DNA from: Desulfovibrio sp. OttesenSCG-928-I05
GTDB taxonomy: Bacteria > Desulfobacterota > Desulfovibrionia > Desulfovibrionales > Desulfovibrionaceae
Direction of reading: 5' to 3'
Assembly (NCBI GenBank): GCA_030266385.1
Contig: JAJDHY010000005.1
Location: 1 to 37,548, forward strand
Length of the DNA: 37,548 bases
In this document: positions 23,978-33,040 of the stretch, piece by piece
How the letters are laid out: every line of letters starts with the position of its first letter
Numbering within the stretch: the first letter of the stretch is position 1
Program-made: the position numbers and the translations under genes
The notes under the pieces: generated by a model
Told to the model about the DNA's origin: nothing
Databases searched by the model: none
Seen by the model: only the letters and a program-made list of their open reading frames with translations

Positions 23978-24901
23978 CTATCGCCCAAAAGTCAGCGCCA
24001 GCGTCACCATGACCGGCACCAGCATGGTCATGATCATTCCATTGAAAAGCGCGAGAAAGCCGTAGCGTTCTCCCGCAAAACGCATGATGCCCGGCAGGCA
24101 CACATCCACACCCGGTGCGCCCGCGCCCGCGACGGGGGCAAGCGGCCCCAGCAGCCGGATAAGCAAAGGCGTCGCCAGCAGGATGAAAAGCTCGCGGAAC
24201 ACGTTGGCGATCAGGGTGATGGACGCAAGGGCCGGAGTCGCCAGTTCCGTGACGATGATCGTGGAAAGGCTGTAGTAGCCCATACCGACGCCCGCCCCGA
24301 GGCAGGAGCGGAAATCCAGATCCGCGAAAAACAGGGATGCGATAAACGCCCCCACAACGGTCCCGGCGATTGTGAGCAGAGGAATCAGAAGTACCCGCAA
24401 ACCCAGATCGCGCACAATGAGAAAGGCCTTGAGATCAAAGCCCATGCACATCCCCACGCAGACAAGCATGGCCCGCAGGATGTACAGAAAAACGTCGCCG
24501 CCGTAAAACCAGTGCGGGAGCACATCGCCCACGCCCAGACCGAGCCCCACGCAAAAACAGCCGAGAATCTTCAGGGAACCTTTCATGCCCTGCCAGAACC
24601 CGCCTTCCTGCCCGGCATTCGTATCCGAGCCTGTCCTGACGCTGAAAAAACGCCCGATCGGCACCATGCAGACGGCGCTCCCCATGGTGCAGCAAAAACC
24701 GATGGTCAGCCCCTGTATACCCAGCACGTGCAAGGCGCGGATAAGCGCTTCATCACTGCCAAGGCGCAAGCCGAGAATAAAAAGCAGCGCGTAGATGGTA
24801 CCCATGGTGGCGTGGCCCACCAGAGTAACGGCACGGGAATTTTTCCGCAGCAGCCAGCCGGGGAATATGCCCGCGACCAGCAGAGAGAGTTCGATAAACA
24901 T
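23978..24901 (-). CDS. LysO-like amino-acid exporter (DUF340 / Lys_export family)
   Basis: A 307-aa membrane protein with about eight hydrophobic helices, the length and layout of the E. coli lysine exporter LysO. The family-like stretches are L-L-F-I-L-G-L-R-L-G-S-D near residue 40 and the repeated G-M-G-Y-Y-S-L-S-T and L-A-T-P-A-L-A-S segments near 210-225. An upstream open frame to 25078 runs through a non-coding hairpin; the ATG at 24901 matches the usual N-terminus but only a weak GAG site precedes it. It lies 143 bp upstream of the amino-acid importer gene on the same strand. Lysine as substrate is inferred from family only. Confidence 0.8.
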   Translation of the reverse strand: MFIELSLLVAGIFPGWLLRKNSRAVTLVGHATMGTIYALLFILGLRLGSDEALIRALHVLGIQGLTIGFCCTMGSAVCMVPIGRFFSVRTGSDTNAGQEGGFWQGMKGSLKILGCFCVGLGLGVGDVLPHWFYGGDVFLYILRAMLVCVGMCMGFDLKAFLIVRDLGLRVLLIPLLTIAGTVVGAFIASLFFADLDFRSCLGAGVGMGYYSLSTIIVTELATPALASITLIANVFRELFILLATPLLIRLLGPLAPVAGAGAPGVDVCLPGIMRFAGERYGFLALFNGMIMTMLVPVMVTLALTFGR

Positions 24902-25011
24902 GCAGCGCTCGATATGTTTTCCGCCGGAGGCCGAAAGCGGCGGTGCGGCAGGCAGCCGAAAGCAGTACCAGCGCAAAGCCGCTTTGTCGATGCCCGGGAT
25001 GCCTCCGGCGG

Positions 25012-25059
25012 CCGGGGGAAAGGGGAAACTTTTTGCAAAAAGTTTCCCCTTCCCCCCGG
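25012..25059. repeat. 23-bp-arm hairpin element between rpsO and the LysO-like gene
   Basis: Arms 25012-25034 and 25037-25059 are complementary with one mismatch; the inner core AGGGGAAACTTTTT/AAAAAGTTTCCCCT is perfect. Such long A/G-rich hairpins are common in Desulfovibrio intergenic regions, by my recollection. The rest of the 315-bp gap (24902-25216) holds the rpsO terminator at 25180-25209 and no gene I can support. Confidence 0.75.
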
Positions 25060-25179
25060 ACCCCCCTTCCACCTTCAAAAACTTTTGTTAGGTGGTGGTG
25101 GGCGTTGCGCGGAGGAACGGATATTTTCCCGGATCCCCCTGACCATGGTTGTGACGGGTTGAACCGTCTGGTTAATAGT

Positions 25180-25209
25180 AAAGCTCCCGCCGGGATGAGC
25201 GGCGGGAGC
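25180..25209 (-). terminator. intrinsic terminator of rpsO
   Basis: GCTCCCGCCG/CGGCGGGAGC (25209-25200 with 25192-25183, 7-nt loop) followed on the minus strand by TTTAC; it starts eight bases after the rpsO stop codon. The T-tract is short but the position is right. Confidence 0.75.
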
Positions 25210-25216
25210 GTCGGTT

Positions 25217-25486
25217 CTACTTGCGCAGTCCCAGTTTTTCGATAAGGGCACGGTAACGCTGAACGTCTGTTTTACGCAGATAGGCCAGCAAATTGCGCCG
25301 CTTGCCCACGAGTTTCAGAAGGCCCTGCCGGGAGTGGAAGTCCTTCTTGTGGGATTTGAAGTGTTCGGTGAGATAGGTGATGCGGCTGGTCAGCAGAGCA
25401 ACCTGCACTTCCGGCGAACCGGTATCCCCTTCGTGTTTGGCGTGTTCGGCAATAACCGCTTTCTTTTGATCGCCATCCATGACCAC
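25217..25486 (-). CDS. rpsO: 30S ribosomal protein S15
   Basis: An 89-aa primary 16S-rRNA binding protein of the small subunit. The core [16 protein letters not shown] and [19 protein letters not shown] are near-universal S15 sequence, and L-G-L-R-K ends the protein. I chose the GTG at 25486 (MVMDGDQ...): GGAGG lies eight bases upstream, and it gives 20 residues before DTGS exactly as in E. coli S15, whereas the ATG two codons later has a poor spacing. It lies 38 bp downstream of truB. Confidence 0.95.
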   Translation of the reverse strand: MVMDGDQKKAVIAEHAKHEGDTGSPEVQVALLTSRITYLTEHFKSHKKDFHSRQGLLKLVGKRRNLLAYLRKTDVQRYRALIEKLGLRK

Positions 25487-25524
25487 AGCAATATCCTCCA
25501 ATGCTCGAACGCGGCCTTCCGCGT

Positions 25525-26460
25525 TCAGTTCCACAGTCCCCGGATGATGACCCAGGCAGGGGCGCCGTTATCCAGACCGCATTCGGCCAGGGCGACAGGC
25601 ACGCCATCCGCGTTCTGCATAAGAGCAGTCGCGCCGGGATCAAAACCGGCCGCCGGGTTGCCGTCCCATCCCCGGAAGGGGATGCGCATGCCGTTTTTGA
25701 CTCTGGCTTCTTCATCTCCGGAGAGAGTGAAAAGCGGCCAGTTCGGCAGGGCCGCATGCAGCGGCGTGACACACTCGGCGAAACGGTCGGGATTGCCCAG
25801 AATCGTATCAAGATCGTGGGCGCTATCCAGTCCGAACGGGTGACTGTACTCCCGGGTAAGCTCTGTAAGTGTGGCCCCGCACCCCAATCGAATCCCCAAG
25901 CTGTGGGCCAGGGACCGTATATAGGTGCCGGAACCGCACGCCACCCGGAAGCGGCAATGCGGGAAATCCACCCATTGGATTTCCGCGCTCGTAATACGCA
26001 CGGTCTTTGTTTTGACCGGCGTTTCCAGCCCTTTCCGCGCCAGTTCATACAGGGGCTTGCCCTGATGCTTGGCCGCTGAATAGGGCGGAACTTCCTGTTC
26101 GGTCTCGCCGATCCAGGAAGCGATTCCATCCGCCAGCATGGCTTCGGTCACATGGGACGCATCGCGCCGTTCCGTGACGGTTCCTTCCGCATCCCAGGTG
26201 TCTGTCGCTTCACCAAGACGCAGGGTGCCGGCGTAAATTTTTTCCCCGGCGGCCATGAGGTGGCCGGAAAGCTTTGTCGCCTGCCCGAGCAGCACCAGGA
26301 GTACCCCCGACGCCATCGGATCGAGCGTGCCCGCATGCCCGATTTTTTTCTGCCCTAACTGCCGCTTTATTTTCGCGATACAGGCGGCTGACGTGGGACC
26401 CGACGGCTTGTTTACAACGAGGATGCCGTCCTGCTGGGCGCATGTGGTGAATGCTTTCAT
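25525..26460 (-). CDS. truB: tRNA pseudouridine(55) synthase TruB
   Basis: A 311-aa enzyme that converts U55 to pseudouridine in the T-arm of all elongator tRNAs. The catalytic Asp47 stands in [11 protein letters not shown], the family signature; K-P-S-G-P-T-S near residue 18 and the [11 protein letters not shown] segment near 180 are also conserved. Length is normal. It lies between nrnA and rpsO on the minus strand, the classical order of the nusA-infB cluster. Confidence 0.97.
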   Translation of the reverse strand: MKAFTTCAQQDGILVVNKPSGPTSAACIAKIKRQLGQKKIGHAGTLDPMASGVLLVLLGQATKLSGHLMAAGEKIYAGTLRLGEATDTWDAEGTVTERRDASHVTEAMLADGIASWIGETEQEVPPYSAAKHQGKPLYELARKGLETPVKTKTVRITSAEIQWVDFPHCRFRVACGSGTYIRSLAHSLGIRLGCGATLTELTREYSHPFGLDSAHDLDTILGNPDRFAECVTPLHAALPNWPLFTLSGDEEARVKNGMRIPFRGWDGNPAAGFDPGATALMQNADGVPVALAECGLDNGAPAWVIIRGLWN

Positions 26461-26631
26461 ACGAGAACTTTATTTCTTACTCCGAATATTGTTTCCTGTC
26501 CAGCACTTGAGGGCGAAGCGCATATGTCGATACGCGATTCGCGGGGAGAGCCGGGCCGCGTCGCGTGCCCCGCTGGGCGGGCAGTCGTGTATCTCATTGC
26601 AGCCCCGCCGGGAGGCAGGTGCGCGCAGTCG

Positions 26632-27639
26632 TTAACTGCCCGGCGTTATCAGTTCGCAGAGCAGGGGGAGTATCCGCGCCGCCGCTTCGCCGGGTTCTCC
26701 CGGCATATCGACGCCCGCCGCCGCGACATGCCCGCCGCCGCCGAACTGCGCCGCCACGGCCTGCACGTTGACGTCACCCATGGAACGCAGGCTGACCTTG
26801 GTGCCGTGCTTCGCGGTACGGGCGAACAGCACCACCTTGACCCCGGCGAGACGCCGCAGCCAGGATGCGTAATCTTCCAGAGCGTTGGGTTTCAGTCCGT
26901 AGCGTTCAAGGTGCGCGGCAGTCACCACACTGACGGCGACCGCGCCTTCGCATTCCAGACGGACCTCGTTCATGAGCTGTCCCCAGAGCCGCATGCGGGA
27001 AAGGGACCAGTTGTACTCGTATTCCTGTGTGAATTCGGCGACGGAAAGGCCGTTGTCCACGATTTCAGCGGCCAGATGCAGCGCCTGCGCGTTGGTGTTG
27101 GCGTAGGAGAACGAGCCGGTATCCGAGGCGATGGCCAGGTACAGGGCCTTGCCCAGTTCGCCCGCCAGCGGAATGTTCAGGGAGCGGGCCAGTTCCCCGA
27201 TGATCGCCCCGGTCGCGCAATAGTTCGGGTCAACCCAGTTTTCGTCGCCGTACAGCGGGTTGCCGGTATGGTGGTCGATGCTGATGATGCGGTATTTCCG
27301 CTGCGCGAAAGGCGCGGACAGCAATTCCGCCATTTCGGCCCCGGCCCGGTACTGGTCGGCGCAGTCGACTACGGTCAGCGTATCGAATTGCCAGCCATCC
27401 AGTTCTGTCATGGAATGGACCAGCTTCGCGGGCATGGGCAGCCATTCCAGGTGATCCGGCGTCGGCGTTTCACAAAAAAAACGCACTTCCTTGCCCAGGC
27501 TTTGCGCGATGCGGCCGAAAGCGGCGGCGCTGCCCAGAGCGTCCCCGTCAGGGTTCTTGTGCGTGGTGACAAGGATGCGCGTCGCGGAGCGCAGGGCGTC
27601 GATTACGGGCGCGGGGGTAGGAGTCAGTTGTGGCGTCAT
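26632..27639 (-). CDS. nrnA: DHH-family phosphoesterase NrnA (oligoribonuclease/pAp phosphatase)
   Basis: A 335-aa DHH/DHHA1 enzyme that degrades nanoRNA and often also 3'-phosphoadenosine 5'-phosphate. Metal-binding motifs are visible: H-K-N-P-D-G-D-A-L-G-S (residues ~27-37), V-D-C-A-D (~91), I-D-H-H-T-G (~121) and D-T-G-S-F-S-Y. The DHHA1 substrate motif F-G-G-G-G-H-V-A-A-A-G is near residue 300. AAAGGAAAG precedes the ATG. It lies between DUF503 and truB. In a sulfate reducer pAp hydrolysis would matter less than in sulfate assimilators; nanoRNA degradation is the likely main job. Confidence 0.92.
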   Translation of the reverse strand: MTPQLTPTPAPVIDALRSATRILVTTHKNPDGDALGSAAAFGRIAQSLGKEVRFFCETPTPDHLEWLPMPAKLVHSMTELDGWQFDTLTVVDCADQYRAGAEMAELLSAPFAQRKYRIISIDHHTGNPLYGDENWVDPNYCATGAIIGELARSLNIPLAGELGKALYLAIASDTGSFSYANTNAQALHLAAEIVDNGLSVAEFTQEYEYNWSLSRMRLWGQLMNEVRLECEGAVAVSVVTAAHLERYGLKPNALEDYASWLRRLAGVKVVLFARTAKHGTKVSLRSMGDVNVQAVAAQFGGGGHVAAAGVDMPGEPGEAAARILPLLCELITPGS

Positions 27640-27669
27640 ACTCGTGCTTTCCTTTGGAAAATGCCCCAG

Positions 27670-27685
27670 CCGGGGCTAGCCCCGG
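27670..27685. other. GC-rich palindrome ahead of nrnA
   Basis: CCGGGGCT/AGCCCCGG is a perfect palindrome 31 bp upstream of the nrnA start on the minus strand. As a hairpin it would need a loop opened from its centre; possibly part of the structured leader. Confidence 0.4.
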
Positions 27686-27796
27686 ACCGGCTGCGGGGAG
27701 GGGCGTCAGTGGTTCCGTCGTGGTCCGGCGCGCATGATAAGGCACAGTTGTCATGCCGTCCAGCCTGCGCGATATATTTGTTCAGGGGGAAAATAT

Positions 27797-27845
27797 CCGG
27801 GGGAGAGGGAAAACGTTCTGTGCGAACGCTTTCCCTCTCCCCCGG
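27797..27845. repeat. 21-bp-arm hairpin between the DUF503 gene and nrnA
   Basis: Arms 27797-27817 and 27825-27845 pair with a single mismatch; composition (CCGGGGGAGAGGGAAA...) resembles the elements at 25012 and 21363. It sits in the 232-bp gap where rbfA would be expected. No long T-tract follows; it may be a processing or termination signal. Confidence 0.75.
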
Positions 27846-27871
27846 CGCGCATGCGCGCCTTGCTTCATTTC

Positions 27872-28162
27872 TTACTCGGGGGCGACGAATTCGATGTCGC
27901 TGTAAACCATTTCTTCGGGGCAGACGGCTTCCATCATGGAGAGGCATTTCGTGAGGCGGCTCTGCATGTGGGTACCATCATTGCTGACGCTGACGACCGC
28001 GAGGGCAAGGCGGTCCATTTCGTTTTCCGAACCGTCTTCCGCGATGGATACATTGAACTTGTTGCGAACTTTCTGCTTGAGACTGTTCGCGATACGGCGT
28101 TTGTCCTTGAGGGATTCGTTACCGTGCAGGCGGTATTCGACGCGGAGAAGACCGATAACCAT
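27872..28162 (-). CDS. DUF503 (YlxP-like) protein
   Basis: A 96-aa protein of the DUF503 family, encoded next to infB/rbfA in many bacteria. The family start M-V-I-G-L-L-R-V-E-Y-R-L-H-G-N-E-S-L-K-D-K-R is plainly recognisable, as is N-V-S-I-A-E-D. Function is not established; the conserved location suggests a role in translation or ribosome maturation. It begins six bases after the stop of a small membrane ORF. Confidence 0.9.
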   Translation of the reverse strand: MVIGLLRVEYRLHGNESLKDKRRIANSLKQKVRNKFNVSIAEDGSENEMDRLALAVVSVSNDGTHMQSRLTKCLSMMEAVCPEEMVYSDIEFVAPE

Positions 28163-28168
28163 GGCGTG

Positions 28169-28387
28169 TCAGACGAGGGAACCGTTCCGGGACCCGAGGG
28201 TAATAAGGGCTACCGTCATCAGGCCGAGCCCGAGGACGCAGAAAAGCGACCCCAGGCGGCGTGTGCCGGGACGCAGACGACCGCGCAAAAGAGAGCCGAG
28301 CAGGGCGATGAACGCCCCGGTCAGGCCAAAAGCCACAGGCAGCCATAAAGGAAGCGGCATGCCGAAATGCGCGTGTAAAAAATCCAT
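28169..28387 (-). CDS. small two-helix membrane protein between infB and the DUF503 gene
   Basis: A 72-aa ORF (ATG at 28387) with two hydrophobic helices (about residues 12-31 and 43-62) joined by a basic loop R-G-R-L-R-P-G-T-R-R, consistent with a positive-inside hairpin membrane protein. Its stop lies six bases before DUF503, which favours a real gene. There is no clear ribosome site: the upstream sequence is the T-tract of the infB terminator. I do not recognise a family. Confidence 0.55.
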   Translation of the reverse strand: MDFLHAHFGMPLPLWLPVAFGLTGAFIALLGSLLRGRLRPGTRRLGSLFCVLGLGLMTVALITLGSRNGSLV

Positions 28388-28395
28388 ACGCAATC

Positions 28396-28427
28396 AAAAA
28401 ACCGCCCGGAGGATGCCTCCGGGCGGT
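28396..28427 (-). terminator. intrinsic terminator after infB
   Basis: Perfect 12-bp stem ACCGCCCGGAGG/CCTCCGGGCGGT (28427-28416 with 28412-28401, 3-nt loop) and six T (28401-28396). It starts a few bases after the infB stop. Downstream genes on the same strand would need readthrough or their own promoter. Confidence 0.92.
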
Positions 28428-28432
28428 GGATG

Positions 28433-31400
28433 TTACAGGGTGGCGGCCTCTTCGACTATTTCGAAGGCTTCAATGTTGTCGCCGACTTTAAGGTCGTTGA
28501 ACTTGTCGATGCCTATGCCGCATTCATATCCTTTGACCACTTCGCGCGCATCATCCTTGAAGCGGCGGAGCGAACCGATCTTGCCGGTGTGGATGACCAC
28601 GTTGTCGCGCAGCAGGCGCACCTGGGCGTTTCTGGTGATCTTTCCATCCGTGACCATGCAGCCGGCGATAACGCCGATTTTGGGCACGGAGAAAAGTTCC
28701 CGCACTTCGGCGAGGCCGAGGTACTGCTCCTTGGAAATGGGAGCCAGCATACCGGTCATGGCGCTCTTCATCTCGTCCACGAGCTTGTAGATGATATCGT
28801 AGAAACGGATATCGACCTTTTCCTGCTCGATGAGTTCCTTGGCGCCCGGCGTGGGCCGCACGTTGAACCCGATGATGATGGCTTCCGAAGCGGACGCCAG
28901 CAGAACGTCGGATTCGGATACCGCGCCGACGCCGCCGTGAATGATCGACAGGCGGACCTTTTCGGTACCAAGCTTGTTCAGGGCGTCGGAGATGGCTTCG
29001 AGAGACCCCTGCACGTCCGCCTTGACCACCAGGTTGAGCACTTGCGCTTCCACGGCGTCGGGGTTGCGGGACAGGAAGGTTTCCAGCGTGATGCGGCTTT
29101 CCTTGGCCAGCGTCTTTTCGCGCTGTTTCATGGTACGCGAATCGGCGATGCGGCGGGCCACCTTTTCGTCCGGGATGGAGACGAATTCGTCCCCGGCCTC
29201 GGGCACGCCTTCAAACCCTTGCACTTCCACGGGCATGGAAGGCCCGGCGGCTTTCACCTTGCGGCCCTGATCGTCGAGCATGGCCCGGACCCGGCCGTAA
29301 TGCACGCCGGATACGAAGGGATCCCCGACTTTCAGGGTGCCTTGCTGGATAAGCACGGTACCGAGGGAACCGCGTCCCTTGTCCAGACGGGCTTCAATGA
29401 TGTGGCCGCGCGCGGGTTTATCCGGGTTGGCTTTCAGTTCCAGAAGTTCCGCCTGCAGGGCGAGCATTTCGAGCAGTTCGTCGATGCCCATGCGGCTTTT
29501 GGCGGAAACGTAGGAATAGACCGTATCGCCACCCCATTCTTCGGGAACCAGCCCGTATTCGGCCAGTTCGCGCTTGACGCGGTCGGGGTTGGCTTCTTCT
29601 TTATCCATCTTGTTCACGGCGATCATGATGGGCACCCCGGCGGCCTTGGCGTGGCTTATGGCTTCCCGGGTCTGTTCCATCACACCGTCGTCGGCCGCAA
29701 CGACCAGAACGACGATATCCGTAACTTCCGCACCACGGGCACGCATGGCCGTAAAGGCTTCGTGACCGGGGGTATCCAGGAACACGATTTCGCCCTTTTT
29801 CGTCTTGACGTGGTACGCGCCGATATGCTGGGTGATGCCCCCGGCTTCGCCGCTGACCACGGACGATTTACGGATGGCGTCCAGCAGGGATGTTTTACCG
29901 TGGTCGACGTGACCCATGATGGTAACCACGGGAGGCCGGGTAACCATGTCTTCGGGGGAATCGGCCGTTTCCTGCTCTTCAAGCAGCGCTTCTTCGGAGA
30001 AGCCCACGCGTTCCACTTCGTAGTCGAATTCGGCAGCCACAAGGGTGGCGGTATCAATATCAAGGCTCTGGTTGATGGTGGCCATGACGCCGAGACCAAA
30101 GAGCACCTTGATGATTTCACCGGCCTTGAGGCCCATCTGGTGTGCAAGGTCGGATACGCGAATGAATTCTTCCATCCGGATCTTGCGCTTGACGGCCTTG
30201 AGCGGCTGCGTCGCCACGGGTTTGGCCTGTTCGCGCTTGCGTCCCTTGCGGCGTCCTCTGGCGTTCCAGCCGCCTTCATCGCCTTCCTGCCGGCGTTTGC
30301 CGAAATCCGCACCGAAATCAACGGTGCGTTTATCCTTGCCGCCGCGCTTCTTGCGTGCATCGGCATCACCGGAAGGCGGGGGACCGTCAGGGGCGGCAAA
30401 GCCGGGACGGTGACCGCCGGGCGCACCGGAACGGCCGGGACCGCCCGATCCACCGGGTCCACCGGGACGGCCGGAGCCTCCCGGTCCACCAGCGCCGCCG
30501 GGTCCGCCGGAGCCGGCCGGACGGAAGGGACGGCCATCCCGCGTGCCGGAATCCCGGCCGTCGCGTGCGCCGTCACGGCCCGCAGGTCTGGGCTTGGAAG
30601 GATCAGGGCGGGAAATAATCCGTACCTGTGATTTGTTTTCCGGCTGCGCCTGAGCAGCCTCGGCACCGTCCGCTTCGGAACGGGGCAGGGGGCCGGGGGC
30701 GGAAGACAGCGCCTGACCATCCGCGCCGCGCTCGGGCTCGGCGGAAAGGTTGGGGGCCATGGCGGGACGAATCACGCGGGCGTGGCCGCTTTCCGCTTTT
30801 TCCTTTTCCTGCCTGGGAGCCTTGCTTGCCTGCTCGGGGCGGGTAGCTTCGGCCTGTTTGGCAGCGGGGGCTTCGGCTTGCTCGGTCACGGCAGCAGGGG
30901 CTGCCTCGGCGACGGCCTGAGGAGCAGGCTGCGCGGGCTCGACAGTGCTGGCGGCTTCGCCGGGCGCTGCAACCGCTGCTTCGGGCTGTGCGACGTCGTC
31001 CTGGGGACGGCGAATAATACGCGCGGTCGCAGCCTTGGGCTTTTCAGCATCCTTGGCTTTGGGAGCGGCTTTCTTTTCTTCACCGCTCTCCGCAGTGGCG
31101 GCTTCCGCCGCTTTGGCGCTCTTGCGCTTCGCAGGCGCGGCCTCTTCCGCCACAGGGGCATCCGCTTTTTCCTGTCCGGCTGCCTGAACAACCGGGGCAG
31201 GTTCGGCGGCTGCGCTTTCCTGCAAATCAACACCCGCGTCGGAGGCTTCGGCAGACGCTTCCTGGGCCGCGTCACGGCGGCGGCGGCGAACAATGACGCC
31301 GCTCTTGGTCTCACGCCGTTCGGATTCCTGCGTCGGCGCCGAAAAATGGGCGCGCAACTTGGACGCGTCCTCGGACGCGATGGACGCTACAAGGCTCTTG

Positions 31401-31498
31401 GCGGCGATATTCAGTTCGCGTAACGCGCCGAGCATATCCTTATTGGACACGCCCAGTTCACCGGCGAGATCCTTCACTTTGACCATTTCCTCAGTCAT
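28433..31498 (-). CDS. infB: translation initiation factor IF-2
   Basis: A 1021-aa GTPase that brings fMet-tRNA to the ribosome. The N-terminal IF2N helix region ([17 protein letters not shown]) is followed by a ~400-residue low-complexity Ala/Pro/Glu and then Gly/Pro/Arg-rich part (about residues 60-440), then a second IF2N-like segment, the G domain (G1 G-H-V-D-H-G-K-T near 528, D-T-P-G-H-E, N-K-M-D) and the C1/C2 tRNA-binding domains. The length and repetitive Gly-Pro stretch around 320-350 are at the long end for IF-2. The ATG at 31498 overlaps nothing; a start at the fifth codon is the alternative. Confidence 0.97.
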   Translation of the reverse strand: MTEEMVKVKDLAGELGVSNKDMLGALRELNIAAKSLVASIASEDASKLRAHFSAPTQESERRETKSGVIVRRRRRDAAQEASAEASDAGVDLQESAAAEPAPVVQAAGQEKADAPVAEEAAPAKRKSAKAAEAATAESGEEKKAAPKAKDAEKPKAATARIIRRPQDDVAQPEAAVAAPGEAASTVEPAQPAPQAVAEAAPAAVTEQAEAPAAKQAEATRPEQASKAPRQEKEKAESGHARVIRPAMAPNLSAEPERGADGQALSSAPGPLPRSEADGAEAAQAQPENKSQVRIISRPDPSKPRPAGRDGARDGRDSGTRDGRPFRPAGSGGPGGAGGPGGSGRPGGPGGSGGPGRSGAPGGHRPGFAAPDGPPPSGDADARKKRGGKDKRTVDFGADFGKRRQEGDEGGWNARGRRKGRKREQAKPVATQPLKAVKRKIRMEEFIRVSDLAHQMGLKAGEIIKVLFGLGVMATINQSLDIDTATLVAAEFDYEVERVGFSEEALLEEQETADSPEDMVTRPPVVTIMGHVDHGKTSLLDAIRKSSVVSGEAGGITQHIGAYHVKTKKGEIVFLDTPGHEAFTAMRARGAEVTDIVVLVVAADDGVMEQTREAISHAKAAGVPIMIAVNKMDKEEANPDRVKRELAEYGLVPEEWGGDTVYSYVSAKSRMGIDELLEMLALQAELLELKANPDKPARGHIIEARLDKGRGSLGTVLIQQGTLKVGDPFVSGVHYGRVRAMLDDQGRKVKAAGPSMPVEVQGFEGVPEAGDEFVSIPDEKVARRIADSRTMKQREKTLAKESRITLETFLSRNPDAVEAQVLNLVVKADVQGSLEAISDALNKLGTEKVRLSIIHGGVGAVSESDVLLASASEAIIIGFNVRPTPGAKELIEQEKVDIRFYDIIYKLVDEMKSAMTGMLAPISKEQYLGLAEVRELFSVPKIGVIAGCMVTDGKITRNAQVRLLRDNVVIHTGKIGSLRRFKDDAREVVKGYECGIGIDKFNDLKVGDNIEAFEIVEEAATL

Positions 31499-31501
31499 GC
31501 A

Positions 31502-31729
31502 TCAAACCCCTTTTTGCCTTTTCGCGTGCTTTTTCGCAAAGCGTTCCCTGCATGTGTCGTCCGGGCACACATACATGCCCCGGCCCGGAAGAACCTGGCG
31601 CGGGTCCGGAACAGGAGAGGCGCTCCCTTCCGGTGATACAAAGCGCAGAATATCGCCTTTTGGGAAGCGTTTTCTGCAGATAACGCACATCCGGGCGGGA
31701 ATGTGCCGCAATTTCCCCAAGTCACTCAT
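31502..31729 (-). CDS. YlxR-family (DUF448) RNA-binding protein
   Basis: A 75-aa protein of the YlxR family. The signature is clear: R-M-C-V-I-C-R-K-R-F-P-K-G-D-I-L-R-F-V and G-R-G-M-Y-V-C, with C-R-E-R-F-A-K-K at the end. Family members bind RNA, interact with the RNase P/nusA locus products in some bacteria, and always sit between nusA and infB as here. The start is 6 bp after the nusA stop and the stop lies 3 bp before the infB start. Confidence 0.92.
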   Translation of the reverse strand: MSDLGKLRHIPARMCVICRKRFPKGDILRFVSPEGSASPVPDPRQVLPGRGMYVCPDDTCRERFAKKHAKRQKGV

Positions 31730-31735
31730 GCAGCG

Positions 31736-33040
31736 TTATTCCTGCTCCTGAGCCGGTTCATCCGCTTCCACCGTTTCTTCTGCCCCCGGGGCGGCTTCCG
31801 CAGCGTCAGCTTCCGTATGCAGGAAGCGAATGGCGGCCCGCAGATCCGTGATTCTGGATTCCGTCATACCCGCGATGGCCATGAGGGCGATATCATCCGC
31901 CTCACGCAGGGCATCGAGGGTGGAGAATCCGGCGTTCAGGAAGTTTTCCACGGAAATTTCCGCGACGCTGGCCAGCTGCTCAAGCCCCTTGCCGATGGCG
32001 TTGGCCTCGTTGTAGCGGGTCTCGGTGTAAATATCGATTTTCCATCCCAGAAGTTTCGCCGCCAGTTTGACGTTCTGCCCCTTGCGCCCGATGGCGTTGG
32101 TGAGCTGATCGTCCGGCACGATGACTTCCAGAAGGTTTTCATCCTCGTCCACGATAATGCGGGTAATAACCGCCGGGGAAAGGGCGTTTCTGGCGTAGGT
32201 CGCGATATCGGCGGACCACACCACAATATCAATGCGTTCACCGCGCAGTTCCTGCACGATGTTCTGGATGCGGGAACCGCGAATACCAACACACGCGCCC
32301 ACCGGATCCACATCGCGGTCGCGGCTCATCACCGCCACCTTGGCGCGGCTGCCGGGGTCACGGGCAACGCCCATGATCTGCACAGTGCCGTCATCCACCT
32401 CGGGCACTTCGCGCCGGAAGAGGGTGGCCATATAATCCCGGTGCGAGCGGGAAATGATAATCTGCGGGCCGCGTCCTTCCTTGCGTACTTCGATGATAAT
32501 GCCCTGCACGCGGTCGCCGCGCTTGTAATGTTCGCGCGGGATCTGCTCTTCTTTCGGGAGCAGGGCTTCGGTACGGCCGAGGTTGATGATCCAGCCCGCC
32601 TTGTCGCGGCGCTGGATGATCCCGGAAACGATTTCGTTTTTCCGGTCCTTGTATTCTTCGAAAATAATTTCCTGTTCCGCGTCGCGCATGCGCTGGATGA
32701 TCACCTGCTTGGCAGACTGGGCGGCAATACGGCCGAGATCCTCGACCTTGAGGCGGAAACCCATTTCGTCATCAAGCTGCACACCGGGGTCGTGCTTGAC
32801 CGCATCGTCAAGCGCGATCTGGCTGGCGGGATCTTCCACCTCTTCGACCACGATCTTGAACTGGTAGACGTCGATTTCGCCCGTGTCTTCGTTGAAGCTC
32901 ACTTCAATATCGATGTCTTCACCGTACTTGCGTACGACGGACGTCCGCACGGCTTCTTCAAGCGTGTCGACCAGCATGTCGCGGTCAAGACCTTTGTCCT
33001 TGCTGATCTGGTCTATGGCTTTTTTGAGTTCCAAGCTCAT
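31736..33040 (-). CDS. nusA: transcription termination/antitermination factor NusA
   Basis: A 434-aa RNA-polymerase-associated factor. Domains in order: N-terminal RNAP-binding domain (1-~125), S1 domain (~133-200, I-V-S-G-I-I-Q-R-R), KH1 (V-G-A-C-V-G-I-R-G-S-R-I-Q), KH2 (N-A-I-G-R-K-G-Q-N-V-K-L-A) and a C-terminal helix-hairpin-helix repeat region (~345-410), ending in an acidic tail. GGAGG precedes the ATG. The start overlaps the rimP stop by four bases (ATGA), so the two are translationally coupled. Confidence 0.98.
   Translation of the reverse strand: MSLELKKAIDQISKDKGLDRDMLVDTLEEAVRTSVVRKYGEDIDIEVSFNEDTGEIDVYQFKIVVEEVEDPASQIALDDAVKHDPGVQLDDEMGFRLKVEDLGRIAAQSAKQVIIQRMRDAEQEIIFEEYKDRKNEIVSGIIQRRDKAGWIINLGRTEALLPKEEQIPREHYKRGDRVQGIIIEVRKEGRGPQIIISRSHRDYMATLFRREVPEVDDGTVQIMGVARDPGSRAKVAVMSRDRDVDPVGACVGIRGSRIQNIVQELRGERIDIVVWSADIATYARNALSPAVITRIIVDEDENLLEVIVPDDQLTNAIGRKGQNVKLAAKLLGWKIDIYTETRYNEANAIGKGLEQLASVAEISVENFLNAGFSTLDALREADDIALMAIAGMTESRITDLRAAIRFLHTEADAAEAAPGAEETVEADEPAQEQE

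Noticed and set aside
28430-30631. A 733-codon plus-strand open frame opposite infB
   Set aside because: The minus strand carries a complete IF-2 with all G motifs; the antisense frame has no family features.
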